Part shown: positions 1-10,989 of the stretch, piece after piece
Layout of the letters: the number at the start of each line of letters is the position of its first letter
How positions within the stretch are numbered: the first letter of the stretch is position 1
NCBI RefSeq assembly: GCF_040436345.1
Contig: NC_133227.1
Span: forward strand, 25,108,671 to 25,172,670
Length of the DNA: 64,000 bases
Source of the DNA: Pagrus major
Taxonomy: Eukaryota; Chordata; Actinopteri; Spariformes; Sparidae
Direction: 5' to 3'
Translations under genes and position numbers: made by a program
The notes under the pieces: generated by a model
Seen by the model: the letters and a program-made list of their open reading frames with translations, nothing else
Database searches by the model: none
What the model was told of the DNA's origin: nothing

Positions 1-529
1 TTTATCTACCCCCCTCCCCTCTGTGACGTTTGTTCTGGTCTTTGTTGATGCCTCGCTTGGACTCATAAGGTGAGCCTGAAAGCTCCTCATTTTGCAGCAC
101 AGACAGCCAATACAAGTCAGACTGCTAATTTATTCTTAAGGTAAAGTTAGGGTAAATTCTTGCGTTGTAGCGTGTTTTCGATGTTCAATGGTTTCAAAGG
201 TTTACAGAAAAAGGGCTTCTATGTTCTGTGTGCCATTTTTGTGCCATATCTGTTTTCATGTTCGGGTTGGGCGACAATAGCTGGTTCCATTTTGGATCTG
301 GTTCTTAAAATATCTGGATTCACTCAGAGGCTAACAGATCTCTTATTGAATCTTTTGTTGTCAATCACTTCTTGCTAGCAAAGAGCGTCCGTCACTTTTG
401 AGCAGAAGAAATGGGAAATTCAGCCGGAAGCTTAAGCTAATTTATTTTACTGCTGTAAGTTAGTTGCCATAATGGAACAATTTAACTAGACTGTTGTTTG
501 ATCACTGTGCTCTCTGTAAGCTGGTTTCT

Positions 530-885
530 GTGCAGATTGTTGCCACTAACCATTATGTTCGATATCGATTAATCTGCCAGTTGTTTTCACGATTAATCAA
601 TTATGTGTTTAGTCTGTAAGATATCAAAAAATATTGGAAAAATGCTCACAAAAACTTCCCAGAGTTTTTTTTCCAACCAACAGCCCCAAACCCAAAGACT
701 CTTCAATTACTTTCATAAATGACCAAAAAAAAAGTAGTAAATCACGTTTAAGAAGATGGAACCAGCAAATGTTTGACATTTTTGCTTTGAAAATGACAAA
801 TAACAATCAACAGAATCAAAATTAGTCTTATGATTGATTCTTCAATTCATCTTTATAGCTCTATTCTTTATTATTAGTTTAACAA
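530..885 (+). repeat. Dispersed interspersed repeat, copy 1 (GATTAATC family)
   Basis: The segment begins with a run around TCGATTAATCTG and CACGATTAATCAATTA, continues through a purine-rich middle (ATGACCAAAAAAAAAGTAG) and an ACCAGCAAATGTTTGACATT block. The same order of blocks recurs at about 48,575-48,890 inside a CENPE intron, and shorter inverted pieces lie at 22,885-22,985 and 1,600-1,690. Order and spacing are shared although the copies are diverged. This is an old dispersed family; I cannot assign it to a class. It is non-coding. Confidence 0.6.
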
Positions 886-964
886 CAGTACTTCATTGGT
901 GTGTCACGTCAGTTTCAGTAGTAGGAGGTTGAACTTTTATTCATATATCAATGATTTAAAGTTC

Positions 965-1135
965 CCATTTGTAGGAAAGGTGATAGTTGAGTCTCATTCC
1001 TAACTCGTCAAATACTGACGCTTTGGGTTTACTGGCTGACTGGACCTACAAACCCAAAGCATTCATATTTAACAACCAGTAAAACCCAAAGTGTTTGACA
1101 AGTAGGGACTGAGACACGACTATTAACTTTCTTTC
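965..1135. repeat. Imperfect inverted-repeat element (MITE-like)
   Basis: The left arm contains GAGTCTCATTCC, AACTCGTCAAA, ACTGACGC and TTTGGGTTT. The right arm holds the approximate reverse complement of these blocks (AAACCCAAAG, TTTGACAAG, GGGACTGAGAC, then ACTATTA against TGATAGTT on the left). The whole stretch can therefore fold into one long imperfect hairpin. The same left-arm words recur at 28,757-28,852 in a BCKDK intron, which makes this a dispersed family of non-autonomous fold-back elements and not a local accident. Confidence 0.55.
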
Positions 1136-1369
1136 AAATTGAACCTTCAAGCTGATGAATTTAATAACCCGAAGATATTGAGTTTGCTGTCATAAAGGAG
1201 GGAAAAAAACAAGAAAATACTCACATTTTAGAAGCCTATATGCATATATAAGGACTATATGCAAGAATTTTAGTTGAAAACTTTGTAAAATGAAGCAAAA
1301 TTATCAACAGAATGTGACTCAATAGCAGTTTTGATATAATGGTCTACGTATTGTGTTGCGGAGATATCT

Positions 1370-1695
1370 GCTGAAGTCAGCATGCTAACCAATTAGCCTC
1401 ATCCCGGTCCAGATCTCCTGTGCTATCGGTGTAAACACCAACACTTCCCTGGTCCCTGAACTCTTGGTCTGAACAGCTAGCTGCACGGCTAACTGTGCTA
1501 ACGGCACTAAGGGGTCACTGGTGATATACTGCCCCCTACTTGTTTTGAATATGAATTTGACAGGTGGCCATTCTTACATATTGTAACTTTTTTTTTAAAG
1601 AATTGCTCAGGCAGATTAATTGCTTATCAAAATAGTTAAAGATTAACGGAATAGTTGACTAATCAGTTAATCGTTGCTGGATTCAATAAGAGATA
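1370..1695. repeat. Composite dispersed repeat fragments
   Basis: The stretch includes AGCATGCTAACC, a block rich in GCTAAC/GCTAGC words, ACTGCCCCCTACTTGTTTTG and a tail with AATCAGTTAATCG. These words are typical of short interspersed repeats in teleost genomes, and the AATCAGTTAATCG tail is an inverted piece of the family seen at 530-885. No coding potential is visible. Boundaries are approximate and the family is not identified. Confidence 0.4.
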
Positions 1696-2605
1696 CTAAA
1701 AGGTTTGGATTTACCAAAGTGATTCAGATCGGATGAAACGCTGTCGAACCCCAACCCTGTTTCGTGGATTATGTGGTGAGCGCAGGCCTCACTGTTCACA
1801 CTCAACCTGCTCCTCAGTCAGGCTCATATTTCACATAAACCTGAGCTTGTTGTTTTAACCTTAAGTCATGCATCACACTGCACGTGTTTAGTAAAAAAAA
1901 AAGTTGTGTTGCTGAGTCTTAAAAAATGTTACATTCTCTTTTCACTGTGTTTTTTACGTCCAAAATCTCAGACAAGCCTCAAACGTTTTGTCATTCTCTT
2001 CCTTCAAATAGCTTTTACTGTCTTTTACGAAAGATCACTTGCCTGCGTAAAAGGTGTCATACCAATCAACTCTGCATACTGATGCTGCTCAAAGTGCTTA
2101 ATTATGTGTCACAGTCCAAATATAGTTCTGCCTTACAGAGTTGTTGCCTTTTATGAACTGCTGTTTTTGCTTGAGGTCATAACGCAAGCAGATCTGTTTG
2201 CCGAGAACGCAGTTAAGTTAAAATGACTAAAGTGTAAACGTTGAGTTGGATGGAGGTCCAAAGGGCTGGAGAAAAGGTCAAAATGGAAATGAGAACAGTA
2301 GCACGGTGCATGTTGTAAACAGCATGACCCAGTGACCCCCAGTTTACTGTATATACTAAATATCCGAGACCTTTCTGTTAGAGTTGGCGCTGCCTTGAAT
2401 GAGGTCAACAATGTTACTGTGTTTTAAAAAAAGTAAAATGTACCAACCTGTTTTTACATTCCAAATAAGATGACTGACCAAAGTGTTGCTCAGTTGTTTG
2501 TTTCTTGCTTCTCAGAGGAGACAAAAGTGCACTTGTAGTTGTTTAGTTGTACAGTGAGTGAGTACCGGGGTTCTTATCAGAGGGTATCTTGCTTTGTCTC
2601 ATGTT

Positions 2606-3040
2606 GGTGGATTTGTGTTTCTGAAATGAATGCTGCAGAGGTCGTGGAGACCTGTGTTGGAAGATGAAATTCACAGCCTGCAACAGACTTCCAAAATAAA
2701 AGCAAATATTAAAGGTCTCGCTGTCTTTTGTGTGTCTATAAGCAGTCACAGCCACTGGAGAGCAGGATAAACAAGTTTGCAGTGTGTTGTAAGTGTTGTG
2801 GAAACAGGCACATCCTCCTGTTTCCAAGAATAATCAATTATTTTAACACAGTTATATTATTTTGTAGAGCAGTTGAAGCTGTTTACATGAGCTACAGAGA
2901 TAAATTATTGAATTTGAGAAAACCCAAGAACAATATAGTAGCCTAGAGTTTGATTAAGCCACACTAGTGTCGTGGTTTTATGGACAGCATTGTTGATGCC
3001 AGATCAAAACATTTCCGATAAAATTAATTATTATTAATTA
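2606..3040 (+). repeat. Complex segment P, copy 1 of 3
   Basis: This about 0.43 kb segment starts at GGTGGATTTGTG and runs through GTCGTGGAGACCTGTGT, CACAGCCACTGGAG and AATTAATTATTATTAATT. It is almost identical to 5,039-5,490 and 6,976-7,404. It is not T-tract-rich, unlike the array around it. Short frames stay open on both strands in all three copies (72 aa plus strand, 94-97 aa minus strand). The copies differ by only a few substitutions, so open frames are expected from recency alone and do not show coding function. Confidence 0.85.
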
Positions 3041-3499
3041 AAATAATTCCAGGAGAATTTTTTTTTTAATGATCAAAACTGAGTGAAATCTTTTTTCCAG
3101 GAGAAAGAAAGGGTTCCATGTTATTTTTTTCAGGATAGTTTTTGTTTTCCAGGAGACTTATTTTCAGTGAAACAGTGAAAAATGTTCAGGATCATTTTTA
3201 AATAATTTATCAAGTGAAATATTTTATATTTATTTTTTTATGTTTTTTCAAGAGAATTTTTTCACGTGTGAAACTCAGTAAAAACTTTTTTCAGGAAAAA
3301 ACTTCTAATGTGTGAAAACACTGAAATCCTTTTTTAGTTTCATGAGAACATTTTTTTTTTTTCTTTTTTTTCCGGAGAATTCTTTTTTTAATGAGTGAAA
3401 CCGACTTTTTTTTCCAGGAGTAAAAAATCTAAATGTTCGAGTCAAAAATGTTCATGTGTGATGATCAAAAAAAGTTTTTCAGGAGAATTTTTTTCATGA

Positions 3500-3532
<33 letters not shown>

Positions 3533-5038
3533 CAGGAATAAAAAAAAAATTCATGTGTGTCACCAAGTAAAAAAAGATTAGCTTTTTCCATTTCTTTTTT
3601 TTTTCAGGAGAAAAAAAGATATTCATGTGTGTTTTTTCAATTTTTTTATTCATGTGTGAATAAAACTTTTATTCAAGAGAGTTTTTTCACGTGGGAAACT
3701 GAGTTGGGTTTTTTTTTTCAGGAGAAAAAAAATGATTATGTGTGAAAACACTAAAATCTTTTTTTTATTTTCAGGAGAAAACTTTTTTTCTGGAATGTTT
3801 TTTTTCCAGGAGTGAAAAATCAAAATGTTCGATTAAAAATCTTTATGTGAAGCCGAGTGATGATTAAAAAAACAGTTTTTCAAGATAATTTTTGAAATCT
3901 TTTTTTTTTTCAGGAGTAAAAAAGAGTTTGTGTGTCACCAAGTAATAAAAAATTTGCGTTTCCATTTCTTTCTTTTTTTCAGGAGAAAAAAAGATATTCA
4001 TGTGTGTTTTTTCAATTTTTTTATTCATGTGTGAATAAAACTTTTATTCAAGAGAGTTTTTTCACGTGTGAAACTGAGTGAAAACCTGATTTCTATTAAG
4101 AGGAGAAAAAAAAATTTTGCATTTTTTTCCGGGTTAAATTTTTTGTGAGTGAAACCGACTTTATTCAGAAGAAAAAAAGTGATTAAAACATTTTTTTCAA
4201 GAGATTTTTTTCACGTGTGAAACTGAGTTGGGTTTTTTTTTTCAGGAGAAAAAAATGATAATGTGTGAAAACACTAAAATCTTTTTTTTATTTTCAGGAG
4301 AAAACATTTTTTTCTGGAATGTTTTTTTTCCAGGAGTGAAAAATCAAAATGTTCGATTAAAAATCTTTATGTGAAGCCGAGTGATGATTAAAAAAAGTTT
4401 TTCAAGGTAATTTTTTTCATGAACGAAATCTTTTTCTTTTTTTTCAGAAGTAAAAAAGAGTTTGTGTGTCACCAAGTGATAAAAAATTTGCGTTATCATT
4501 TCTTTTTTCCTGAGTGAAACCAAGTGAAATCTTTTTTTCTTTCAGGAGTAAAAAACATATTCATGTGTGACACCGGGTGACAGATTCTTTTCCATTTTTT
4601 TATTCATATGTGAAACTGAGTAAGAGATTTTTTTACATAAGTGAAAACAAGATTAAACATTTTGCCAAGAGTTTTTTTCACGTGTGAAACTGAGTGAAAA
4701 CTTGTTTTCTATTTTGAGGAGAAACTTTTTTTTTTTTTTTTTTGCTTTTTTTCAGGAGAATTTTTTTCTTCATGAGTGAAACCAACTTTTTTTTCCAGAA
4801 GAGAAAAAGTGATTACATTTTTTTTTTTTTTTTTCAAAATAATTTTTTCATGAGTGAAACTGAGTTAAAACTTGTTGGTTTTTATTTTCAGGAAAAAACA
4901 TTTTATTTTGGAGATTTTTTTTTTTTTCTTGAGTGAAACCAACTTTTTTTTCCAGGAGTGAAAAATCTAAATGTTTGAGTCAAAAGTGTTCATGTGTGAA
5001 GCCCAGTAAAAAAGATTTTTCAGGAGAATTTTTTTTCT

Positions 5039-5490
5039 GGTGGATTTGTGTTTCTGAAATGAATGCTGCAGAGGTCGTGGAGACCTGTGTCGGAAGATGA
5101 AATTCACAGCCTGCAACAGACTTCCAAAATAAAAGCAAATATTAAAGGTCTCGCTGTCTTTTGTGTGTCTATAAGCAGTCACAGCCACTGGAGAGCAGGA
5201 TAAACAAGTTTGCAGTGTGTTGCAAGTGTTGTGGAAACAGGCACATCCCCCTGTTGCCAAGAATAATCAATTATTTTGACACAGTTATATTATTTTGTAG
5301 AGCAGTTGAAGCTGTTTACATGAGCTACAGGGACAAATTATTGAATTTGAGAAAACCCAAGATCAATATATTAGCCTAGAGTTTGATTAAGCCACACTTG
5401 TGTCGTGGTTTTATGGAGAGCATTGTTCTGATGGTCATGCCAGATCAAAACATTTCCGATAAAATTAATTATTATTAATTAAAATAATTC
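5039..5490 (+). repeat. Complex segment P, copy 2 of 3
   Basis: This is the second copy of the segment at 2,606-3,040, in the same orientation. The similarity continues past the segment into the T-rich array (both copies go on through TAATTCCAGGAGAATTTT and AATGATCAAAACTGAGTGAAATC). The duplicated unit is therefore P plus its adjoining array, about 2.4 kb from copy 1 to copy 2. This is higher-order repeat organisation. Confidence 0.85.
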
Positions 5491-6975
5491 CAGGAGAATT
5501 TTTTTTTTAATGATCAAAACTGAGTGAAATCTTTTTTCCAGGAGAAAGAAAAGGTTCCATGTTATTTTTTTCAGGATAGTTTTTGTTTTCCAGGAGACTT
5601 ATTTTCACAAGTGAAAAAAAATGTTCAGGATCATTTTTAAATAATTTATCAAGTGAAATATTTTATAATTATTTTTTTATGTTTTTTCAAGAGAATTTTT
5701 TCACGTGTGAAACTGAGTAAAAACTTTTTTCAGGAAAAAAACTTCTAATGTGTGAAAACACTGAAATCCTTTTTTAGTTTCATGAGAAAACTTTTTTTTT
5801 CTTTTTTTTTCCGGAGAATTATTTTTTTAATGAGTGAAACCGACTTTTTTTTCCAGGAGTAAAAAATCTAAATGTTCGAGTCAAAAATGTTCATGTGTGA
5901 TGATTAAAAAAAGTTTTTCAGGAGAATTTTTTTCATGAATATTTTTTTTTTTATTATTATTATTTTTTTCAGGAATAAAAAAAAGTTTCATGTGTGTCAC
6001 CAAGTAAAAAAAAATTAGCTTTTTCCATTTTTTTTTTTCAGGAGAAAAAAAGATATTCATGTGTGTTTTTTTCAATTTTTTTATTCATGTGTGAATAAAA
6101 CTTTTATTCAAGAGAGTTTTTTCACGTGTGAAACTGAGTGAAAACCTGATTTCTATTAAGAGGAGAAAAAAATGTAGCTTTTTTTTCAGGATAATTTTTT
6201 TGTGAGTGAAACTGACTTTTTTCAGAAGAAAAGTGATTAAAAAAATTTTTCAAGAGATTTTTTTCACGTGTGAAACTAAGTTGGGGTTTTTTTTCGGGAG
6301 AAAAAAAATGATAATGTGTGAAAACACTAAAATCTTTTTTTTATTTTCAGGAGAAAACATTTTTTTCTGGAATGTTTTTTTTCCAGGAGTGAAAAATCAA
6401 AATGTTCGATTAAAAATCTTTGTGTGAAGCCGAGTGATGATTAAAAAAAGTTTTTCAAGATAATTTTTTTCATGAATGAAATCTTTTTTTTTTCAGGAGT
6501 AAAAAAGAGTTTGTGTGACACCAGGTGATAGATTTTTTTCCATTTTTTTATTCATATGTGAAACTGAGTAAGAGATTTTTTTTCATAAGTGAAAACAAGA
6601 TCAAATGTTTTGCCAAGAGTTTTTTTCACGTGTGAAACTGAGTGAAAACTTGTTTTCTATTTTGAGGAGAAATATAATTTTTTGCTTTTTTTTTCAGGAG
6701 AATTTTTTTCTTCATGAGTGAAACCAACTTTTTTTTCCAGAAGAGAAAAAGTGATTACATTTTTTTTTCTTCAAAATAATTTTTTCATGAGTGAAACTGA
6801 GTTAAAACTTGTTGGTTTTTATTTTCAGGAAAAAACATTTTATTTTGGAGATTTTTTTTTTTTCATGAGTGAAACCAACTTTTTTTTTCCAGGAGTGAAA
6901 AATCTAAATGTTTGAGTCAAAAATGTTCACATGTGAAGCCGAGTAAAAAAGATTTTTCAGGAGAATTTTTTTTCT

Positions 6976-7404
6976 GGTGGATTTGTGTCTCTGAAATGAA
7001 TGCTGCAGAGGTCGTGGAGACCTGTGTCGGAAGATGAAATTCACAGCCTGCAACAGACTTCCAAAATAAAAGCAAATATTAAAGGTCTCGCTGTCTTTTG
7101 TGTGTCTATAAGCAGTCACAGCCGCTGGAGCGCAGGATAAACAAGTTTGCAGTGTGTTGTAAGTGTTGTGGAAACAGGCACATCCCCCTGTTGCCAAGAA
7201 TAATCAATTATTTTGACACAGTTATATTATTTTGTAGAGCAGTTGAAGCTGTTTACATGAGCTACAGAGATAAATTATTGAATTTGAGAAAACCTAAGAA
7301 CAATATATTAGCCTAGAGTTTGATTAAGCCACACTAGTGTCGTGGTTTTATGGAGAGCATTGTTGACCTGATGGTCATGCCAGATCAAAACATTTCAATA
7401 AAAT
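6976..7404 (+). repeat. Complex segment P, copy 3 of 3
   Basis: The third copy stands about 1.94 kb after copy 2 in the same orientation. It ends differently: after ACATTTC it leaves the shared sequence and passes into unique DNA instead of the T-rich array. A few point differences (for example GCCGCTGGAGCGC against GCCACTGGAGAGC) separate it from the other copies. Confidence 0.85.
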
Positions 7405-7465
7405 TATAGATTGGCATGAAACTTTGTAAGAACATTAAAATGAATGACTTCTGCAATCCTGGGAA

Positions 7466-7506
7466 AAAGAAATTCACTTGGTTTCACACATGAGAAAAAA
7501 ATCTCT
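7466..7506 (-). repeat. Array unit in inverted orientation
   Basis: The text TTCACTTGGTTTCACACATGA is the reverse complement of the TCATGTGTGAAACCAAGTGAA unit that fills 3-11 kb in plus orientation. It lies in otherwise unique DNA just after segment P copy 3. A second inverted unit lies near 11,215-11,262. Confidence 0.6.
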
Positions 7507-7591
7507 TGAAAATGGACTGGATCATTGAACATGGCCCCTAAATGGATTATAATGTTGCTTCTTAATTTCTGGATGTGTAAATAAGAAACTG

Positions 7592-7746
7592 TTTTGTTTT
7601 GGCTGTTTTATGGCTTTATTTCGATAGGAGAGCTTAGAGATGACATGCAGTGATGGGGCACTGGCCGGACTTGAAACCTGGGCCGCTGCAGCGAGGACAA
7701 AGCCTCTGAACGTGTCACTCGCTCTACCAACTGAGCTACCAAGGGT
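7592..7746 (-). mobile_element. tRNA-derived SINE (minus strand)
   Basis: Read on the minus strand it starts with a tRNA-like head containing an A-box-like GGTAGCTCAGTTGGTAGAGC and, further on, a B-box-like GGTTTCAAGTCC. A CTGCATGTCATC-type body and an AATAAAGCC tail follow. This is the layout of tRNA-derived SINEs widespread in teleosts. It is too changed to be a working tRNA gene: the region between the boxes is too long for a cloverleaf and there is no matching acceptor stem that I can see. Confidence 0.75.
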
Positions 7747-9274
7747 GCACATGGTTCTTCATTAATCTACATTAAATGTGATCTGTCAGTTTTGTGTTTG
7801 CAACTTGTTTCTGCTGCCCCCAAGTGGCAAAAAAACAAACAGTTATCTAGCGCCACCATCAGGTCAACATTCAGTTTGTCCAATCAAATATTGAACAGTT
7901 ATGTATCTAAAAAAAACAACAATAACCATAGCTGTGAGCTTCAATTGTCCATTGTAATTAGCAAATATTAGCATGCTAACATTCTGAACTACAATGATAA
8001 ACATTCTAAAGGATTATTCCTGTTAGCTGCTTAGCCTTTAGCTTAAAATAACACTGTGGCTGCCAACAGTGGGTGTATTAAGAGAGCCTAAATACATTAT
8101 ATATATCCTATCTATCCTAAATATGTACCTTTAATACATCTATGGAGGTCTAAATGATGTATTCATGGTACAGCCTCACAGAGCTGCTAGCATGTTCTCA
8201 TCTGAATTGTTGTCTCTTCTGTTTGTGACTTGAGTTCCTACATTTTTTTCCCCATGAAAATGTGAAAAAAAAAAAAAAATGTAATTTCTTCATCAAAACT
8301 GAGTGAAATCTTTTTTCCAGGAGAAAGAAAAGGTTTCATGTTCATGATATTTTTTTAAGAAGTTTTTGTTTTCCAGGAGACTTATTTTTCACAAGTGAAA
8401 CAGTGAAAGAAAAATATGTTCAGGATATTATTTTTTGTTTATGTTTTTTCATGATAATTTTTTCATGTGTGAAACTGAGTAAAGGTTTTTTTCAGGAAAA
8501 AAATGTTCTAATGTGTGAAAACTCTGAAATCCTTTTTTAATTTCACTCGATAAATTCAAAAAACATTTTTTAATGTTTTTTCAAGAGGATTTTTTCACGT
8601 GAGAAACCTGAGTAAAAACTTGTCTTTTTTCAGGAGAAAAAAAATGTTAATGTGTGAAAACACTAAAACCTTTTTTTATTTTCAGGAGAAAACCTTTTTT
8701 TTCCATTTCTTTTTTCCTGAGTGAAACCAAGTGAAATCTTTTTTCTTTCAGGAGTAAAAAACATATTCATGTGTGACACCGGGTGATAGATTCTTTTCCA
8801 TTTTTTTATTCATATGTGAAACTGAGTAAGAGATTTTTTTTTATAAGTGAAAACAAGATCAAACGTTTTGCCAAGAGTTTTTTTCACGTGTGAAACTGAG
8901 TGAAAACTTGTTTTCTATTTTGAGGAGAAACTTTTTTTTTTTTTTTTTTTCTTTTTTTTCAGGAGAATTTTTTTCTTCATGAGTGAAACCAACTTTTTTT
9001 TTCAGAAGAAAAAAAGTGATTAAAATTTTTTTTTCAAAATAATTTTTTCATGAGTGAAACTGAGTTAAAACTTGTTTTTTATTTTCAGGAAAAAACATTT
9101 TTTGGAGTGAAAAATCCAAATGTTTGAGTCAAAAATGTTCATGTGTGATGATTAGAAAAAGTTTTTCAGGAGAATTTCTTTCATGAGTGAATTTTAATTT
9201 TAATTTTTCAGGAGTAAACCACCAGGTGATAGATTTTTTCTATTTTTTTATTCATGAGTGAAACTGAGTAAAAA

Positions 9275-9937
9275 TACGGAAGCCCTAAAGGGCCATGCAT
9301 TCATACATTTTATTTCCTCCGTTTTCCCGTCATAACGAGTTAATTTCATTTGTTTTCTCGAGATCTCGAGTTATTATCTCGAAATAACAACTGCTGTTTT
9401 CCCGAGATAACGGGATAATTTTCTCGAGATCTCGAGATAACGAAACTTTGTTTTCCCAAGATAACGATATAATTAATTCGAGATCTCGAGATAATGACTG
9501 TGATATGATAGGCCTGAGATTATGGAGACATCTTTTTAGATTACGCACACTTATGCGTATATTATCTGTAATAGCAAGGCATAATGCTATTTCAGCCTGT
9601 GTCAGGCCTTGGTTGAAAAGATATGTGACGCGGTGATCGATATGCTCCTGCTCCTCTGACATTGCTACACTGGATGATGTTTCCTGCAATGATTTAATAT
9701 ACTACACTATCGTTTTGTTTTCTCAAGATCTCAAATTAACTATATCATTATCTCGGGAAAACAAAGTTTCGTTATCTCGAGATCTCGAGAAAATTATCCC
9801 GTTATCTCGGGAAAACAGCAGTTGTTATTTCGAGATAATAACTCGAGATCTCGAGAAAACAAATGAAATTAACTCGTTATGACGGGAAAACGGAGGAAAT
9901 AAAATGTATGAATGCATGGCCCTTTAGGGCTTCCGTA
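9275..9937. mobile_element. Non-autonomous DNA transposon with about 190-bp inverted repeats
   Basis: The element begins TACGGAAGCCCTAAAGGGCC and ends with its exact reverse complement. The two arms stay essentially identical for about 190 bp and are themselves built from CTCGAGATCTCGAG-type palindromes. It is flanked on both sides by TAAAAA (9,269-9,274 and 9,938-9,943), a perfect 6-bp target-site duplication. The about 220 bp centre is unique and carries a minus-strand frame with a helix-turn-helix-like segment. The 6-bp duplication and TA...TA ends would suit the IS3EU type of eukaryotic DNA transposon. That assignment is an inference from memory of the superfamily. Confidence 0.85.
9503..9689 (-). 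pseudogene. Transposase N-terminal remnant inside the inverted-repeat element
   Basis: On the minus strand a frame of about 119 codons starts near 9,689. Its first 60 or so residues read as protein (DHRVTYLFNQGLTQAEIALC, then ISVRNLKRCLHNL). This resembles a DNA-binding helix-turn-helix of the kind at the N-terminus of integrase-like transposases in fish genomes, where a long helix is followed by a TLKR-like recognition helix. After that the frame runs into the inverted-repeat arm and becomes low-complexity. No DDE catalytic core is present, so this is a deletion derivative. Identity is an inference from pattern only. Confidence 0.5.
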
Positions 9938-10989
9938 TAAAAAGATTTTTCAGGATTTTTTTTTTCTGAGAGATTTTTTTTCATAAGTGAAAACTAGATA
10001 AAACTTTTTTTGAAGAGTTTTTTTCATGTGTGAAACTGAGTGAAAACTTGTTTTCTATTTTGAGGAGAAAACTCTTTTTTTGCATTGTTATTTTCAGGAT
10101 TGATTTTTTAAATTTTTTTTCGTGAATTTTTTTTCATTTTTCAGAAGAAAAAAGAATTTTTTCACGTGTGAAACTGAATAAAAACTTGTGTTTTTTTTTT
10201 CAGGAGAAAGAAAATGTTAATGTGTGACCCCGGGTGATAGATTAGTGAAAACTAGATAAAACTTTTTTTTTTTCAAGAGAGTTTTTTTCATGTGTGAAAC
10301 TGAGTGAAAACTTGTTTTCTCTTTTGAGGAGAAAACTTCAGGAGAATTTCTTTTCCAAGAAATTTTTTTTTTCAGGAGTGAAACTGAGCAACCTTTTTTT
10401 TTTTGGGGAGAAAAAAATGTTCATCTGTGAAACCCGAGTGATTTAAAAAAAATTCGAGAGAATTTCTTTCATGAGTGAAACTTTTCAAGAGAGTGAAATG
10501 TTTTCAGGTGAAAAAATAATAATTGATTAAAACAAGTGATTAAAAATTTTAAAAATTCAGCCCCCCAAAAAAAGTAAAAAATGTATTTTTTTTCAGGATG
10601 AATTTTTTTCATGAGTGAAACCGAATCTCTTTTTTTTTCAGGAGAAAACAAATGTTCATGTGTGAAACTGAGTGATTAAAAATAAAATTTTCAAGACAGT
10701 GAAACCTTTTCAGGCAAAAAAAATGTAAAAAAATGTATTTTTTCCAGGTGAAATTGTTTTCATGAGTGAAACTGAGTACAAAATTTTTTTACTTCAGCAG
10801 TGATCAAATTCATTTTCAGGAGAATTTTATTTTCCAAGAAATGAATGAAACTGAGTAATCTTCTTTTTTCAGGAGAAAAAAAATGTTCATCTGTGAATCC
10901 GAGTGATTAAAAACATTTTTGAAAGAGAATTTTTTTTGTGAGTGAAACTGAGTGGAATTTTTTTTTTCCAGGCAGTTTGTGTGAAACTG

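Larger units (their letters stand above)
1..2570. other. Gene-free flank with dispersed repeat fragments
   Basis: No open frame here looks like a known protein and none is joined by convincing splice sites. The stretch is AT-rich and carries pieces of dispersed teleost-type repeats, listed separately. A good donor-like AAG|GTGAGC stands near position 68, so the edge could touch a 5' untranslated exon of a plus-strand gene lying mostly to the left. Nothing else supports that. Confidence 0.5.
7405..8290. other. Unique spacer inside the array
   Basis: Apart from the SINE and the inverted array unit, this stretch resembles ordinary intergenic DNA (GCTAACATTC, GCTAGCATG and GCCCCCAAGTGG words, the last of which recurs in other fish-type repeats of the window). 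No gene is seen. The T-rich array resumes near 8,290 with the same AAACTGAGTGAAATC entry text as after segment P copies 1 and 2. Confidence 0.5.

Noticed and set aside
1-70. 5' untranslated exon of a gene entering from the left
   Set aside because: Only a single donor-like AAG|GTGAGC supports it; no matching acceptor or coding exon was found downstream.
160-378. 72-codon frame with a hydrophobic stretch
   Set aside because: No family resemblance, no splice context, surrounded by dispersed repeats; length is expected by chance.
3465-6915. Lys- or Phe-rich frames inside the T-rich array
   Set aside because: They are translations of homopolymer runs.
2543-7316. Open frames of 72-97 codons present in all three P copies on both strands
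   Set aside because: The copies are too similar for conservation of the frames to mean anything, and no start context or protein family supports them.
7592-7746. Functional tRNA gene on the minus strand
   Set aside because: A- and B-box-like words are present but the spacing and stems do not make a cloverleaf; a SINE body and tail follow.
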